Shown: positions 34,083 to 41,589 of the stretch, in pieces
How positions within the stretch are numbered: the stretch's first letter is position 1
How the letters are laid out: each line of letters starts with the position of its first letter
Assembly: GCF_014873955.1 (NCBI RefSeq)
Contig: NZ_JADBED010000001.1
Coordinates: 2,170,001 to 2,234,000, forward strand
Reading direction: 5' to 3'
Origin: Nesterenkonia lutea
Lineage (GTDB): Bacteria > Actinomycetota > Actinomycetes > Actinomycetales > Micrococcaceae
Length of the DNA: 64,000 nucleotides
Made by a program: the position numbers and the translations under genes
Notes under the pieces: generated by a model
What the model was told of the DNA's origin: nothing
What the model saw: only the letters and a program-made list of their open reading frames with translations
The model's database searches: none

Positions 34083-34209
34083 CGACAGGGGAGCGCCCCT
34101 CGGTGCCAGACACAGCTGACCAGCTGTGACGTCACCGCCAGGGCGCTGAGAGTGGGCTGAAGGCCCAGACCCTCGCACCTGATCAGGTTAGGACCTGCGA
34201 AGGAAGTCG
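34083..34209 (+). promoter_or_regulatory. TPP riboswitch (THI element)
   Basis: The conserved THI core is clear: GGGCGCTGAGAGTGGGC (34141 on), ACCCTCGCACCTGATC (34178-34193), then GGTTAGGACCTGCGAAGGAAG. P1 closes with CGAC (34083-34086) and GTCG (34206-34209). The arm between the P2 strands is enlarged by a self-complementary CAGCTGACCAGCTG insert. It precedes the thiamine-precursor ECF genes by 88 nt. The downstream TTTCCTCCTG (34247-34256) can mask the GGGAG ribosome site at 34286-34290, so translational control is likely. Confidence 0.93.
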
Positions 34210-34297
34210 AGAATCTTCACTCGGATGCTGTGGCGGTCTGCACAGCTTTCCTCCTGCGTGCTCCTGGTCCGTCCTCACCTGTACAGGGAGAAGCATC

Positions 34298-34927
34298 ATG
34301 AGCAGCAGAACAACCACCTCCAGGTCATTGACCTGGTCGGTCTCCGACATCGTGGTCGCCTCGGTCCTGGCCGTCGCCTCCGGGGTCATCTTCTGGGGCT
34401 GGAACCTCAGCTACCACCTCATCGGGAACCTCTTCATCTTCTATCCACCGGTGGAGACGCTGGTGCACGGCATGTGGCTCTTCCCTGCGGTGCTGGGCGC
34501 CCTGGTGATCCGCAAGCCCGGTGCCGCCATCTACTGCGAGATGATCGCCGCTGCGGTCTCCGCGCTGCTGGGTTCGCAGTGGGGGCTGACAGTCCTCTCC
34601 TCGGGATTCCTCCAGGGGCTCGGCGCCGAGCTGGTCTTCCTCGCGGTCCTCTACCGCCGGTTCAGCCTGGAGCTCGCGATGCTCGCCGGAGCGGCCGCAG
34701 GCCTCACCGGGGGAATCACCTATCACTGGATCGTTCCGATGTACGCCTATGCGCCCGTGGAGACCGCCATCCATATCGCCTGCTTCGCGCTCTCCGGGGC
34801 GATCATCGCCGGGGTGGTTCCCTGGCTCGCCACGCGCGGCCTGGCAGCGTCCTCGGTGCTGGGTCCGCTGGCCTCACGGCGGGCCCATCGGGAGCCGATG
34901 CTGCTGGGCGGCCGGCCCCGTGGGTGA
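34298..34927 (+). CDS. ykoE: ECF transporter substrate-binding subunit, YkoE-type (thiamine precursor)
   Basis: A 209-residue integral membrane S component that captures a thiamine precursor, most likely hydroxymethylpyrimidine, for ECF-type import. About six helices are visible: VVASVLAVASGVIFWGW, GMWLFPAVLGALVI, EMIAAAVSALLGSQWG, LGAELVFLAVLY, LAMLAGAAAGLTGG and HIACFALSGAIIAGVV. The conserved YkoE pattern includes ETLVHGMWLFP and GAELVF. It is the first gene after the TPP riboswitch and overlaps the energising fusion gene by 8 nt. Confidence 0.9.
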   Translation: MSSRTTTSRSLTWSVSDIVVASVLAVASGVIFWGWNLSYHLIGNLFIFYPPVETLVHGMWLFPAVLGALVIRKPGAAIYCEMIAAAVSALLGSQWGLTVLSSGFLQGLGAELVFLAVLYRRFSLELAMLAGAAAGLTGGITYHWIVPMYAYAPVETAIHIACFALSGAIIAGVVPWLATRGLAASSVLGPLASRRAHREPMLLGGRPRG

Positions 34928-37463
34928 GGCCGCCCGGTCCCCGGCGCGAAGCTCCTCGACCTCCGGGCCGGCAGCCTCCGGGCCGGCAGCATCCGGGCCG
35001 GCAGCATCCAGGCCGGCAATCTCCGAGACCACGACGGCGGTGCCCGGCGCACCGGGCGTGGCGGGCGCGGCGGGTGTGGCGGTGGTCGCGGAGGGCTGGG
35101 GCTGGCAGCACGCGGACCGGGACTCCCCCGCGGTCGCAGGTCTGGACCTGAGGATCTCCCCCGGGGAGAAGGTGCTGCTGGCCGGGCCCTCCGGGGCCGG
35201 AAAGTCCACACTGCTGCATGGCCTGGCAGGGGTCCTTCATGACGATGAGGCGCAGGCGACCGGCCAGCTCCTCCTGGACGGCGTCCCGGCAGAACAGGCC
35301 CGGGGCCGGGCCGGGCTCATGCAGCAGGACCCCGAGTCTCAGGTGGTGCTCTCCAGAATGGGCGACGACGTGGCCTTCGCCGCGGAGAACCTCGCCGTGG
35401 CGCGCGAGGAGATCTGGGAGCGGACAGAGGCCGCGCTCAGCGACGTCGGACTGGGCGGGTTCGATCTCGAGCACCCCAGCGCCAGGCTCTCTGGAGGCCA
35501 GAAGCAGCGGCTCGCTCTGGCCGGCATATTGGCCATGCGGCCGGGGCTGCTGCTGCTGGACGAGCCCACCGCGAACCTCGATCCCTCCGGGGTGACCCAG
35601 GTCCGCGCCGCGGTGCTCGCCGCGGCGGAGGCGACCGGAGCGACGGTGATCGTCGTGGAACATCGCCTCGAGGTCTGGGCCGAACACATGGACCGCCTCG
35701 TGGTGCTCGATCCCGGGGCCGGAGTCCGCCATGCCGTGTCGGCCGCGGACATCTGCACGGACCAGGCGCTGCGCGACGAACTCGTCGACATGGGACTCTG
35801 GGTGCCGGGCCGGGACCCGCTGGAGGGGCTCCCCGCCCCGCCTGCCGGCGAGGCTCCGCGCGCACCGCTGCTGCACGCCACCGGCCTGGCGGTGGGCAGA
35901 CATTCGCCGAAGCCGGGGTGGGGCACCAGGCAACCCGCCCCGCCGACCCTGCGGGAGGTCGATCTGGAGATCCGCCGGAGCCAGACGCTGGGGATCACCG
36001 GGGCGAACGGCTCCGGCAAGTCCACGCTCCTGCTCACCCTGGCCGGACTGCTGCCCGCCCATGCCGGAGTCCTCACCGCCACGTCCGAGCTCACCGGTGC
36101 TGGCGCCGGCTCTCGCGCTGGCGCCGAAGCTGGTTCTCGCGCTGGCGTCGGCTCCGGCTCGGGAAGCGCGCTGGGACCCGATCCCCATGACTGGTGCTCC
36201 GCAGACCTGGTGGCCCGGATCGGGATGGTCTTCCAGGAGCCGGAGCACCAGTTCGTGCGCGGCACCGTGGAGGAGGAGCTGGCTCTGGGGGCGGTGCAGG
36301 CGAGGGTCCCGAACAGCACGGAACCGCTGTTCACCGAGGCGCAGATCGAGACCCGGGTGGCGCTGCTCCTGGAGCGGCTCGGGCTCACCGAGCTCGCCCA
36401 GGCGAATCCGTTCACACTCTCCGGCGGGGAGAAGCGCCGACTCTCCGTGGGCACTGTGCTCGCCGCCGGGCCGCCGCTGCTGATGCTCGATGAGCCGACC
36501 TTCGGTCAGGACGCCCACACCTTCCGTGAGCTCATCATCCTGCTGCGCGAACATGTGGGCAGCGGTGGAACAGTGGTCGCGGTCACCCATGACACCGCCT
36601 TCCTGCGCGCACTGGATGCCGAGGAGCTGGAGCTGAGCGGTGATGCGGGGGCGCCCGCACCCGCCACCGGAGGGGAGCTCTTCGGCGGCACACGGTCCGG
36701 CTCCTGGCTGGGACGGCGCAATGCGCTGGCGAAGCTCATCGCCGTCTTCCTGGTCACCGCCGCACTGGTGATGACCATCGATGTGGTGAGCTCCGGCGTC
36801 GTCGTGCTGGCGACCCTGGCGCTGCTCCCGCTGGCGGGCATCCGTCCGATCGGCTTCCTCCGACGCATCTGGCCCTTCGCCCTGGGTGCTGTGGTGGCGG
36901 CGTGGGGCACCGCCATCGCGGCCGAGGAGTCTGGCCGGGTGATCGCCGATCTGGGGTTCACCACGATCAGCGAGGGCTCGGTGTCCCTGGGTCTGGCCCT
37001 GGGCACCCGGGCGCTGGCGATCGTGCTCCCCTCGGTGATCATCTTCTCCACCACCGACCCCACCGACCTCGCCGATTCGCTGGCCCAGCAGCTGCGCCTG
37101 CCGGCCCGCTTCGTGCTGGGCGCACTGGCGGCGATGCGACTGCTCGGGCTGCTCGCAGAGCACTGGACCACCATCGGGCATGCACGCCGGGCACGCGGGG
37201 TGGGCGCCCATGGAGGTCCCAGGCAACGGATGCGCAGCACGCTCTCCCAGGCCTTCGGGCTTCTGGTGCAGGCCATCCGGATGGCCACTCGACTGGCGGT
37301 GACCATGGAGTCGCGCGGCTTCGGCGCCGGCAGACGCACCTGGGCGCGGCCTGCTCGGTTCCACCCGGCGGATCTGCCGGTCATCCTGGGCGGGGCCGCG
37401 ATCGGGGCCGCCGCCGTCTGGGCCGCAGTCGCCGCGGGGACCTGGAACCTGGTCTGGTCCTGA
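34920..37463 (+). CDS. ECF transporter fusion: two ABC ATPase domains plus EcfT transmembrane domain (YkoD-YkoC)
   Basis: A single 847-residue chain carrying the whole energy-coupling module. ATPase 1 (about residues 60-290) has GPSGAGKSTLL, LSGGQKQRLAL and LLLLDEP. ATPase 2 (about 315-590) has GANGSGKSTLL, LSGGEKRRLSV and LLMLDEP, with a Gly/Ala/Ser-rich insert (GAGAGSRAGAEAGSRAG) inside the fold. A CbiQ/EcfT-like membrane domain (about 610-847) follows, with the coupling-helix-type ARRARGVGAHGG and ESRGFGAGRR. The GTG at 34920, overlapping the ykoE stop, is the likely start. Four 15-bp repeats (GPAAS units) make the N-terminal tail. B. subtilis encodes these as separate ykoD and ykoC. Confidence 0.88.
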   Translation: MGEAARSPARSSSTSGPAASGPAASGPAASRPAISETTTAVPGAPGVAGAAGVAVVAEGWGWQHADRDSPAVAGLDLRISPGEKVLLAGPSGAGKSTLLHGLAGVLHDDEAQATGQLLLDGVPAEQARGRAGLMQQDPESQVVLSRMGDDVAFAAENLAVAREEIWERTEAALSDVGLGGFDLEHPSARLSGGQKQRLALAGILAMRPGLLLLDEPTANLDPSGVTQVRAAVLAAAEATGATVIVVEHRLEVWAEHMDRLVVLDPGAGVRHAVSAADICTDQALRDELVDMGLWVPGRDPLEGLPAPPAGEAPRAPLLHATGLAVGRHSPKPGWGTRQPAPPTLREVDLEIRRSQTLGITGANGSGKSTLLLTLAGLLPAHAGVLTATSELTGAGAGSRAGAEAGSRAGVGSGSGSALGPDPHDWCSADLVARIGMVFQEPEHQFVRGTVEEELALGAVQARVPNSTEPLFTEAQIETRVALLLERLGLTELAQANPFTLSGGEKRRLSVGTVLAAGPPLLMLDEPTFGQDAHTFRELIILLREHVGSGGTVVAVTHDTAFLRALDAEELELSGDAGAPAPATGGELFGGTRSGSWLGRRNALAKLIAVFLVTAALVMTIDVVSSGVVVLATLALLPLAGIRPIGFLRRIWPFALGAVVAAWGTAIAAEESGRVIADLGFTTISEGSVSLGLALGTRALAIVLPSVIIFSTTDPTDLADSLAQQLRLPARFVLGALAAMRLLGLLAEHWTTIGHARRARGVGAHGGPRQRMRSTLSQAFGLLVQAIRMATRLAVTMESRGFGAGRRTWARPARFHPADLPVILGGAAIGAAAVWAAVAAGTWNLVWS

Positions 37464-37487
37464 CCGATCGCGAGACCGGCGGAGGGG

Positions 37488-37877
37488 TCAGCCGCGCCGG
37501 TTCGGGTGCTGGTCGCGGCTGATCCGCTCGACCGCGCTGGCCAGCTCGTCATGGGTCAGCAGGTCCCGACGCATGTGTTTGGTGCGATAGCCCGACCGGC
37601 CCACGACATGGGCGCTGACCGGGGCGGTGAGCAGCAGAAGTCCCCAGGCCAGCACCACGATCGGCACCAGCTCCCAGGACCGCCAGGTGATGGCCGCGGC
37701 GAGCAGCAGCGCGATCAGACCCAGCACCTGGGGCTTGGTGGCGGCGTGCATGCGCGAATGCAGATCGGGCAGCCGGACCAGGCCGATGCCCGCGGCCAGG
37801 GACATCAGTCCGCCGACAACCAGGAGCACGGAGGCGATCGCGTCGAGGATCACGTCGGCATCGATCGTCTCAGGCAT
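37488..37877 (-). CDS. mrpG: Mrp Na+/H+ antiporter subunit G
   Basis: A 129-residue protein with three membrane helices (ILDAIASVLLVVGGLMSLAAG, VLGLIALLLAAAITW and PIVVLAWGLLLLTAPVSAH) and the family motif RLPDLHSRMHAATKPQVLG. The frame opens further upstream. The ATG at 37877 with a GGAGGG site 6 nt upstream overlaps the mrpF stop by 8 nt and gives the normal size. It is the last gene of the seven-function Mrp operon. Confidence 0.93.
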   Translation of the reverse strand: MPETIDADVILDAIASVLLVVGGLMSLAAGIGLVRLPDLHSRMHAATKPQVLGLIALLLAAAITWRSWELVPIVVLAWGLLLLTAPVSAHVVGRSGYRTKHMRRDLLTHDELASAVERISRDQHPNRRG

Positions 37878-38541
37878 CTCGACCCTCCTGCTGCTCGGAC
37901 GTGGACTGGTCTGGGCCGGCCGGGCCGGGCTGTGGCCGTTCGGGGTCAGGCGTGTCGGCCTCTTCAGGGTCAGCCGGCTCCGGCGCCGGCTGCGGGGCAG
38001 GCTCCGGCTGCGCCTGTGGTTCCGGCTCCGGCTGCGGGGCAGGCTGCCGAGATTCGGCCGCGGCGTCGTCGTCACGAGGCTTCGGGGTGAAGCCCGAACG
38101 CGTCAGCGCCGAGAACCAGGACGTGGACTCGTCCTCCGGCGGCGCGATGCCCGGCATGACCGGCGTGGCCACGGGCTGGTGCGGGGCCTCGGGCTCGCCC
38201 TCGGCCGGGGAGGAGCTCGCCACCCGGACCGCGGGGGGAAACGGGACCGCGTCCTCGGGAGACTCGGCGACCACCTCCTCCGGGGAGCGCACGACGACGT
38301 AGCGAGCGATCGCCACGGCGCCCAGGAAGCCGATCACGGCGGTGACCACGACGAAGAGGATGAAGTCCTGGTGGTCGTTGATCACCATGTCCACAATCAT
38401 GATCGAGGCCACGATGATGAGCATGACGTCCAGGCTGATGACGCGATCCAGCACCGACGGGCCCTTATAGACCCGGTAGACGGCGCCTGCGGCGCCTAGG
38501 ACGAGCAGCGCCTGCGTGATGTGCACAGCGATCTCGAGCAT
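37870..38541 (-). CDS. mrpF: Mrp Na+/H+ antiporter subunit F with a long C-terminal extension
   Basis: Residues 1-88 are a normal three-helix MrpF (HITQALLVLGAAGAVYRVYKG, LDVMLIIVASIMIVDMVIN, FILFVVVTAVIGFLGAVAIA). Typical subunits end there. This one continues for about 135 residues, mostly Pro/Glu/Ala (PQPEPEPQAQPEPAPQPAPE), with one possible short motif STSWFSALTRSGF. The start overlaps the mrpE stop by one base (TGATG). The tail is probably cytoplasmic and disordered. Confidence 0.92.
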   Translation of the reverse strand: MLEIAVHITQALLVLGAAGAVYRVYKGPSVLDRVISLDVMLIIVASIMIVDMVINDHQDFILFVVVTAVIGFLGAVAIARYVVVRSPEEVVAESPEDAVPFPPAVRVASSSPAEGEPEAPHQPVATPVMPGIAPPEDESTSWFSALTRSGFTPKPRDDDAAAESRQPAPQPEPEPQAQPEPAPQPAPEPADPEEADTPDPERPQPGPAGPDQSTSEQQEGRDA

Positions 38542-39272
38542 CAGTCCTCCACCTCTTCGATGGTGATCCGCTCACCGGTGCCACCGCCACGCACCTCGGA
38601 GCCGCCCGCCTCGTGAACCTGGGAGGCGGCGTCCCGGCCGGGCCCCCCGGCGGTGCGGGGCGCTGCGGCCGGGCCGTGGCGGTGGAAGGGCGCATCGCGC
38701 TCGGTCTTGGAGAATCCCGACATCCTGCCCAGCCGCTTCTCCGCCCGGACCACGGCGAGGTCGGACCGGCTGCCGCAGGTGCGGATGATCAGCGCCTCGG
38801 TCCTCAGCGCATCCAGACGGATCTTCTCGGCATCCTCGTCAGAGGTCACGTTGAGCGCATGCAGGTACAGCGTCGCCGTCGTGCGGTCCACATCGAGGAC
38901 CAGGGAACCCGGCACCAGGGAGAGCGAGTGTCCGGTGAGCGTGACGATCAGGTCATCATGGCTGCGAAGCTGCACGGAGATCACCGAATTCCTGACCCGC
39001 GGTCCGGTGACCACTGAGAGCCAGGAGACCTCGAAGGAGGCCGCCACGGTCTTGACCAGGAAGCGCGCTGCGAAGATCGTCCCCCAGATGGGGTTGAGCC
39101 GACCGCTGCCGCGCAGCGGGGGCAGGTAGAAGACCCGCACGATGATCGTGGCGTAGATCAGACCGACGATCAGCGTGCCGATCGTGAAGTCATGCCAGGT
39201 GGCCATCCAGAAGAAGCCGAGGAAGGCGATCAGCGGAAGCTCCAGCTTCAGCGGAGTCTTGGGTCTCTTCAT
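38541..39272 (-). CDS. mrpE: Mrp Na+/H+ antiporter subunit E
   Basis: A 243-residue protein. Two or three N-terminal helices (LPLIAFLGFFWMATWHDF, LIVGLIYATIIVRVFYL) are followed by the MrpE cytoplasmic domain (VRNSVISVQLRSHDDLIVTL, GHSLSLVPGSLVLDVD). The last 50 residues are a Gly/Ala/His-rich extension. Both a GTG at 39275 and an ATG at 39272 overlap the mrpD stop. The ATG is preferred because it forms the same TGATG junction used by mrpF and mrpD. Confidence 0.92.
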   Translation of the reverse strand: MKRPKTPLKLELPLIAFLGFFWMATWHDFTIGTLIVGLIYATIIVRVFYLPPLRGSGRLNPIWGTIFAARFLVKTVAASFEVSWLSVVTGPRVRNSVISVQLRSHDDLIVTLTGHSLSLVPGSLVLDVDRTTATLYLHALNVTSDEDAEKIRLDALRTEALIIRTCGSRSDLAVVRAEKRLGRMSGFSKTERDAPFHRHGPAAAPRTAGGPGRDAASQVHEAGGSEVRGGGTGERITIEEVED

Positions 39273-41002
39273 CACCGATCATCCCCGTCCGGAAGCTCGG
39301 GGACGACCTCTGCCTCTTCGTCGTCGGGCTGCAGCGAGGTCTCCACCGGCGCGTGCTCGGCGGCACCGCCGTCGCCGGTGTCGTAATCGATGAGGAAGGT
39401 GCCTGCGAAGTCCTGGAGCTCCTCACGCACGCCGTCCACACGCTCCGGGCCGAAGACAGCCTCCAGGTACGGGGTCCGCTCGTACATGTCCTGCGCCGCG
39501 GCTCGGGAGAAGTCCATCATCGGTCCGGCGAACACGGTGAAGGACATGGACATCAGGACCAGCGCCGCAGTGGGAGCCACCATGGACATCGGCAGGTACC
39601 GCTTGTTGGCCGCCCGTGAATGCGCCAGGGTCTTGGACATCAGCTGTCGCTCCGGGGCCTCATCGGCGTCCTCGGGCTTGCGCCAGAATCCGCGGGTCCA
39701 GATCCTGGCCACCGCCATCAGGGTCAGCAGCGAGGTGAGCACCGAGGCGATGACCAGGGTCCAGGTGATCCAGGTGTTCTCCGCGACGCCGCCCTGGAGC
39801 ATGCCCAGCTTGCCGATGAAGCCGGAGAAGGGCGGGATTCCGGCGAGGTTCATCGCCGGGATGAAGAAGAGCAGCGCCAGCACCGGGGAGATCTTGGCCA
39901 GCCCGCCGAGCCGGAGCACGTTGGACGTGCCGGAGCGGCGCTCGATGAGTCCGGTGACCAGGAACAGCGTGGTCTGGATGGTGATGTGGTGGGCGACGTA
40001 GTAGATCGTCGCGGCCATGCCGATGATCGAGCTCAGCGCCAGTCCGAAGACCAGGTAGCCGATGTGGCTGATCAGCGTGAAGGAGAGCATCCGCTTGATG
40101 TCCGCCTGGGCGAGGGCGCCCAGGATGCCCACGATCATGGTCAGCGCGGCCACGATCATCAATGCGGTGTTGATCCGCTCCCCCGGGAACAGCAGCGTCT
40201 CGGTGCGGATGATCGCATAGATGCCCACTTTGGTGAGCAGCCCGGCGAACACGGCGGTGACCGGAGCCGGCGCGGTGGGATAGGAGTCCGGCAGCCAGAA
40301 GGCCAGCGGGAAGACGGCGGCCTTGATCCCGAAGGCCACCAGCAGCATGACATGCAGGGTCAGCTGGGTGCTGGGGTCGAGGTCTCCCAGCTTCAGCGCC
40401 AGATCCGCGAGGTTCACCGTCCCGGTGGCGGCGTAGATCATGCCGATGGTGATCAGGAACAGCATCGACGACAGGATGGAGACCACCACATAGGTGACGC
40501 CTGCCCGGATCCGGGACTCGCCGCCGCCGAGGGTCAGCAGCACATAGGACGCCGTCAGGAAGATCTCGAAGCCCACGTAGAGGTTGAACAGATCACCGGC
40601 GAGGAAGGCGTTGGAGACTCCGGCCACCAGGATCAGATAGGTGGGGTAGAAGATGGAGACCGGACCGGAGTCCTCCTTCTCCTCCGCAGCACCCTGGCCC
40701 ACGGCGTAGAGCAGCACGCACAGGGTGATGATCGAGGAGACCACGAGCATCAGCGCGGCGAAGCGGTCGATGACCATGACGATCCCGAACGGCGCCGGCC
40801 AGCCCGCAAGGTGCACGGCGTGGGCTCCGCCGTTCCAGACCTGGCTCAGCAGCGTGACCTCCAGGATCACGGTGAGGATCAGCGCTCCGATCGCGATCGC
40901 CCGCTGCGTGGACTTGTTGCGGTAGAAGGCGAAGGCGAAGGCGGCCCCGAAGAAGGGGATCAGCACCGCCAGCGGGGTGAAGCTGAGGAATTCGGTGACC
41001 AT
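39272..41002 (-). CDS. mrpD: Mrp Na+/H+ antiporter subunit D
   Basis: A 576-residue, 14-helix antiporter-like subunit homologous to complex I NuoN/NuoM. The core shows FEIFLTASYVLLTLGG, the lysine-bearing AFGIKAAVFPLAFWLPD, FAGLLTKVGIYAIIR and LAQADIKRMLSFTLISHIGY. The final 70 residues are an acidic extension. The start shares TGATG with the mrpC stop. It works with MrpA in proton/sodium exchange. Confidence 0.95.
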   Translation of the reverse strand: MVTEFLSFTPLAVLIPFFGAAFAFAFYRNKSTQRAIAIGALILTVILEVTLLSQVWNGGAHAVHLAGWPAPFGIVMVIDRFAALMLVVSSIITLCVLLYAVGQGAAEEKEDSGPVSIFYPTYLILVAGVSNAFLAGDLFNLYVGFEIFLTASYVLLTLGGGESRIRAGVTYVVVSILSSMLFLITIGMIYAATGTVNLADLALKLGDLDPSTQLTLHVMLLVAFGIKAAVFPLAFWLPDSYPTAPAPVTAVFAGLLTKVGIYAIIRTETLLFPGERINTALMIVAALTMIVGILGALAQADIKRMLSFTLISHIGYLVFGLALSSIIGMAATIYYVAHHITIQTTLFLVTGLIERRSGTSNVLRLGGLAKISPVLALLFFIPAMNLAGIPPFSGFIGKLGMLQGGVAENTWITWTLVIASVLTSLLTLMAVARIWTRGFWRKPEDADEAPERQLMSKTLAHSRAANKRYLPMSMVAPTAALVLMSMSFTVFAGPMMDFSRAAAQDMYERTPYLEAVFGPERVDGVREELQDFAGTFLIDYDTGDGGAAEHAPVETSLQPDDEEAEVVPELPDGDDR

Positions 41003-41589
41003 CAGCGCTCCCCTCCTTCGGCGATGGCGGGCCCGTTGCCCGGCTCCGTGCGAGCGCGTTCGGCCCTGCCGGGCTCGGCCCCGCGGGGGCGAGCCTCGCC
41101 GTCGCCGTCGCCAGCCCCCTCGTCAGCGCCGCGACGTGGATTGAACAGCGCGCGTCCGTCTCCGTCGGTCTCGTCGGCGAACTCGGTGTCCTCCTCCTCC
41201 ACCGCGGCGTCCTCCTCGATGTCGTGGACACCGGCGTAGGAGGCCACGCGGCGATCCTCCTCGTCATCGGCGAGCTCATCCTGGCGGGCCAGCACCCAGG
41301 AGCGGTAGATCAGGGCAAGCATGAAGCTCACCAGCGCGAAGGAGATCACGATGGCGGTGAGCAGCAGCGCCTGCGGCAGCGGGTCGAGATAGTCCTCCGC
41401 CGGGATCTCCGGGTCGTAGAGCGGGGCAAGGCCGGCACGTCCCGCGGTCTGCAGCAGCAGCAGGTTCACTGCGTTGGAGATCAGGATGATCCCCAGCAGC
41501 ACCCGGGTCAGCGAGCGTTCCAGCAGCAGGTAGATCCCGATCGCGAAGAGCGCGCCCATCAGGATCAGCAGCGTGAGATTGACCGTCAT
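41002..41589 (-). CDS. mrpC: Mrp Na+/H+ antiporter subunit C with an acidic C-terminal extension
   Basis: Residues 1-115 form a three-helix NuoK-like MrpC (LTLLILMGALFAIGIYLLLE, VLLGIILISNAVNLLLLQTAG, LPQALLLTAIVISFALVSFM). Another 80 residues (DDEEDRRVASYAGVHDIEED and Gly/Glu/Arg-rich sequence) extend past the usual 113-residue end. The ATG overlaps the mrpA stop by 4 nt. Confidence 0.94.
   Translation of the reverse strand: MTVNLTLLILMGALFAIGIYLLLERSLTRVLLGIILISNAVNLLLLQTAGRAGLAPLYDPEIPAEDYLDPLPQALLLTAIVISFALVSFMLALIYRSWVLARQDELADDEEDRRVASYAGVHDIEEDAAVEEEDTEFADETDGDGRALFNPRRGADEGAGDGDGEARPRGAEPGRAERARTEPGNGPAIAEGGER

Noticed and set aside
34803..37364. 853-residue minus-strand frame antisense to the ECF fusion gene
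   Set aside because: The opposite strand has clear Walker motifs in order; this frame has none and is rich in His/Gln/Arg.
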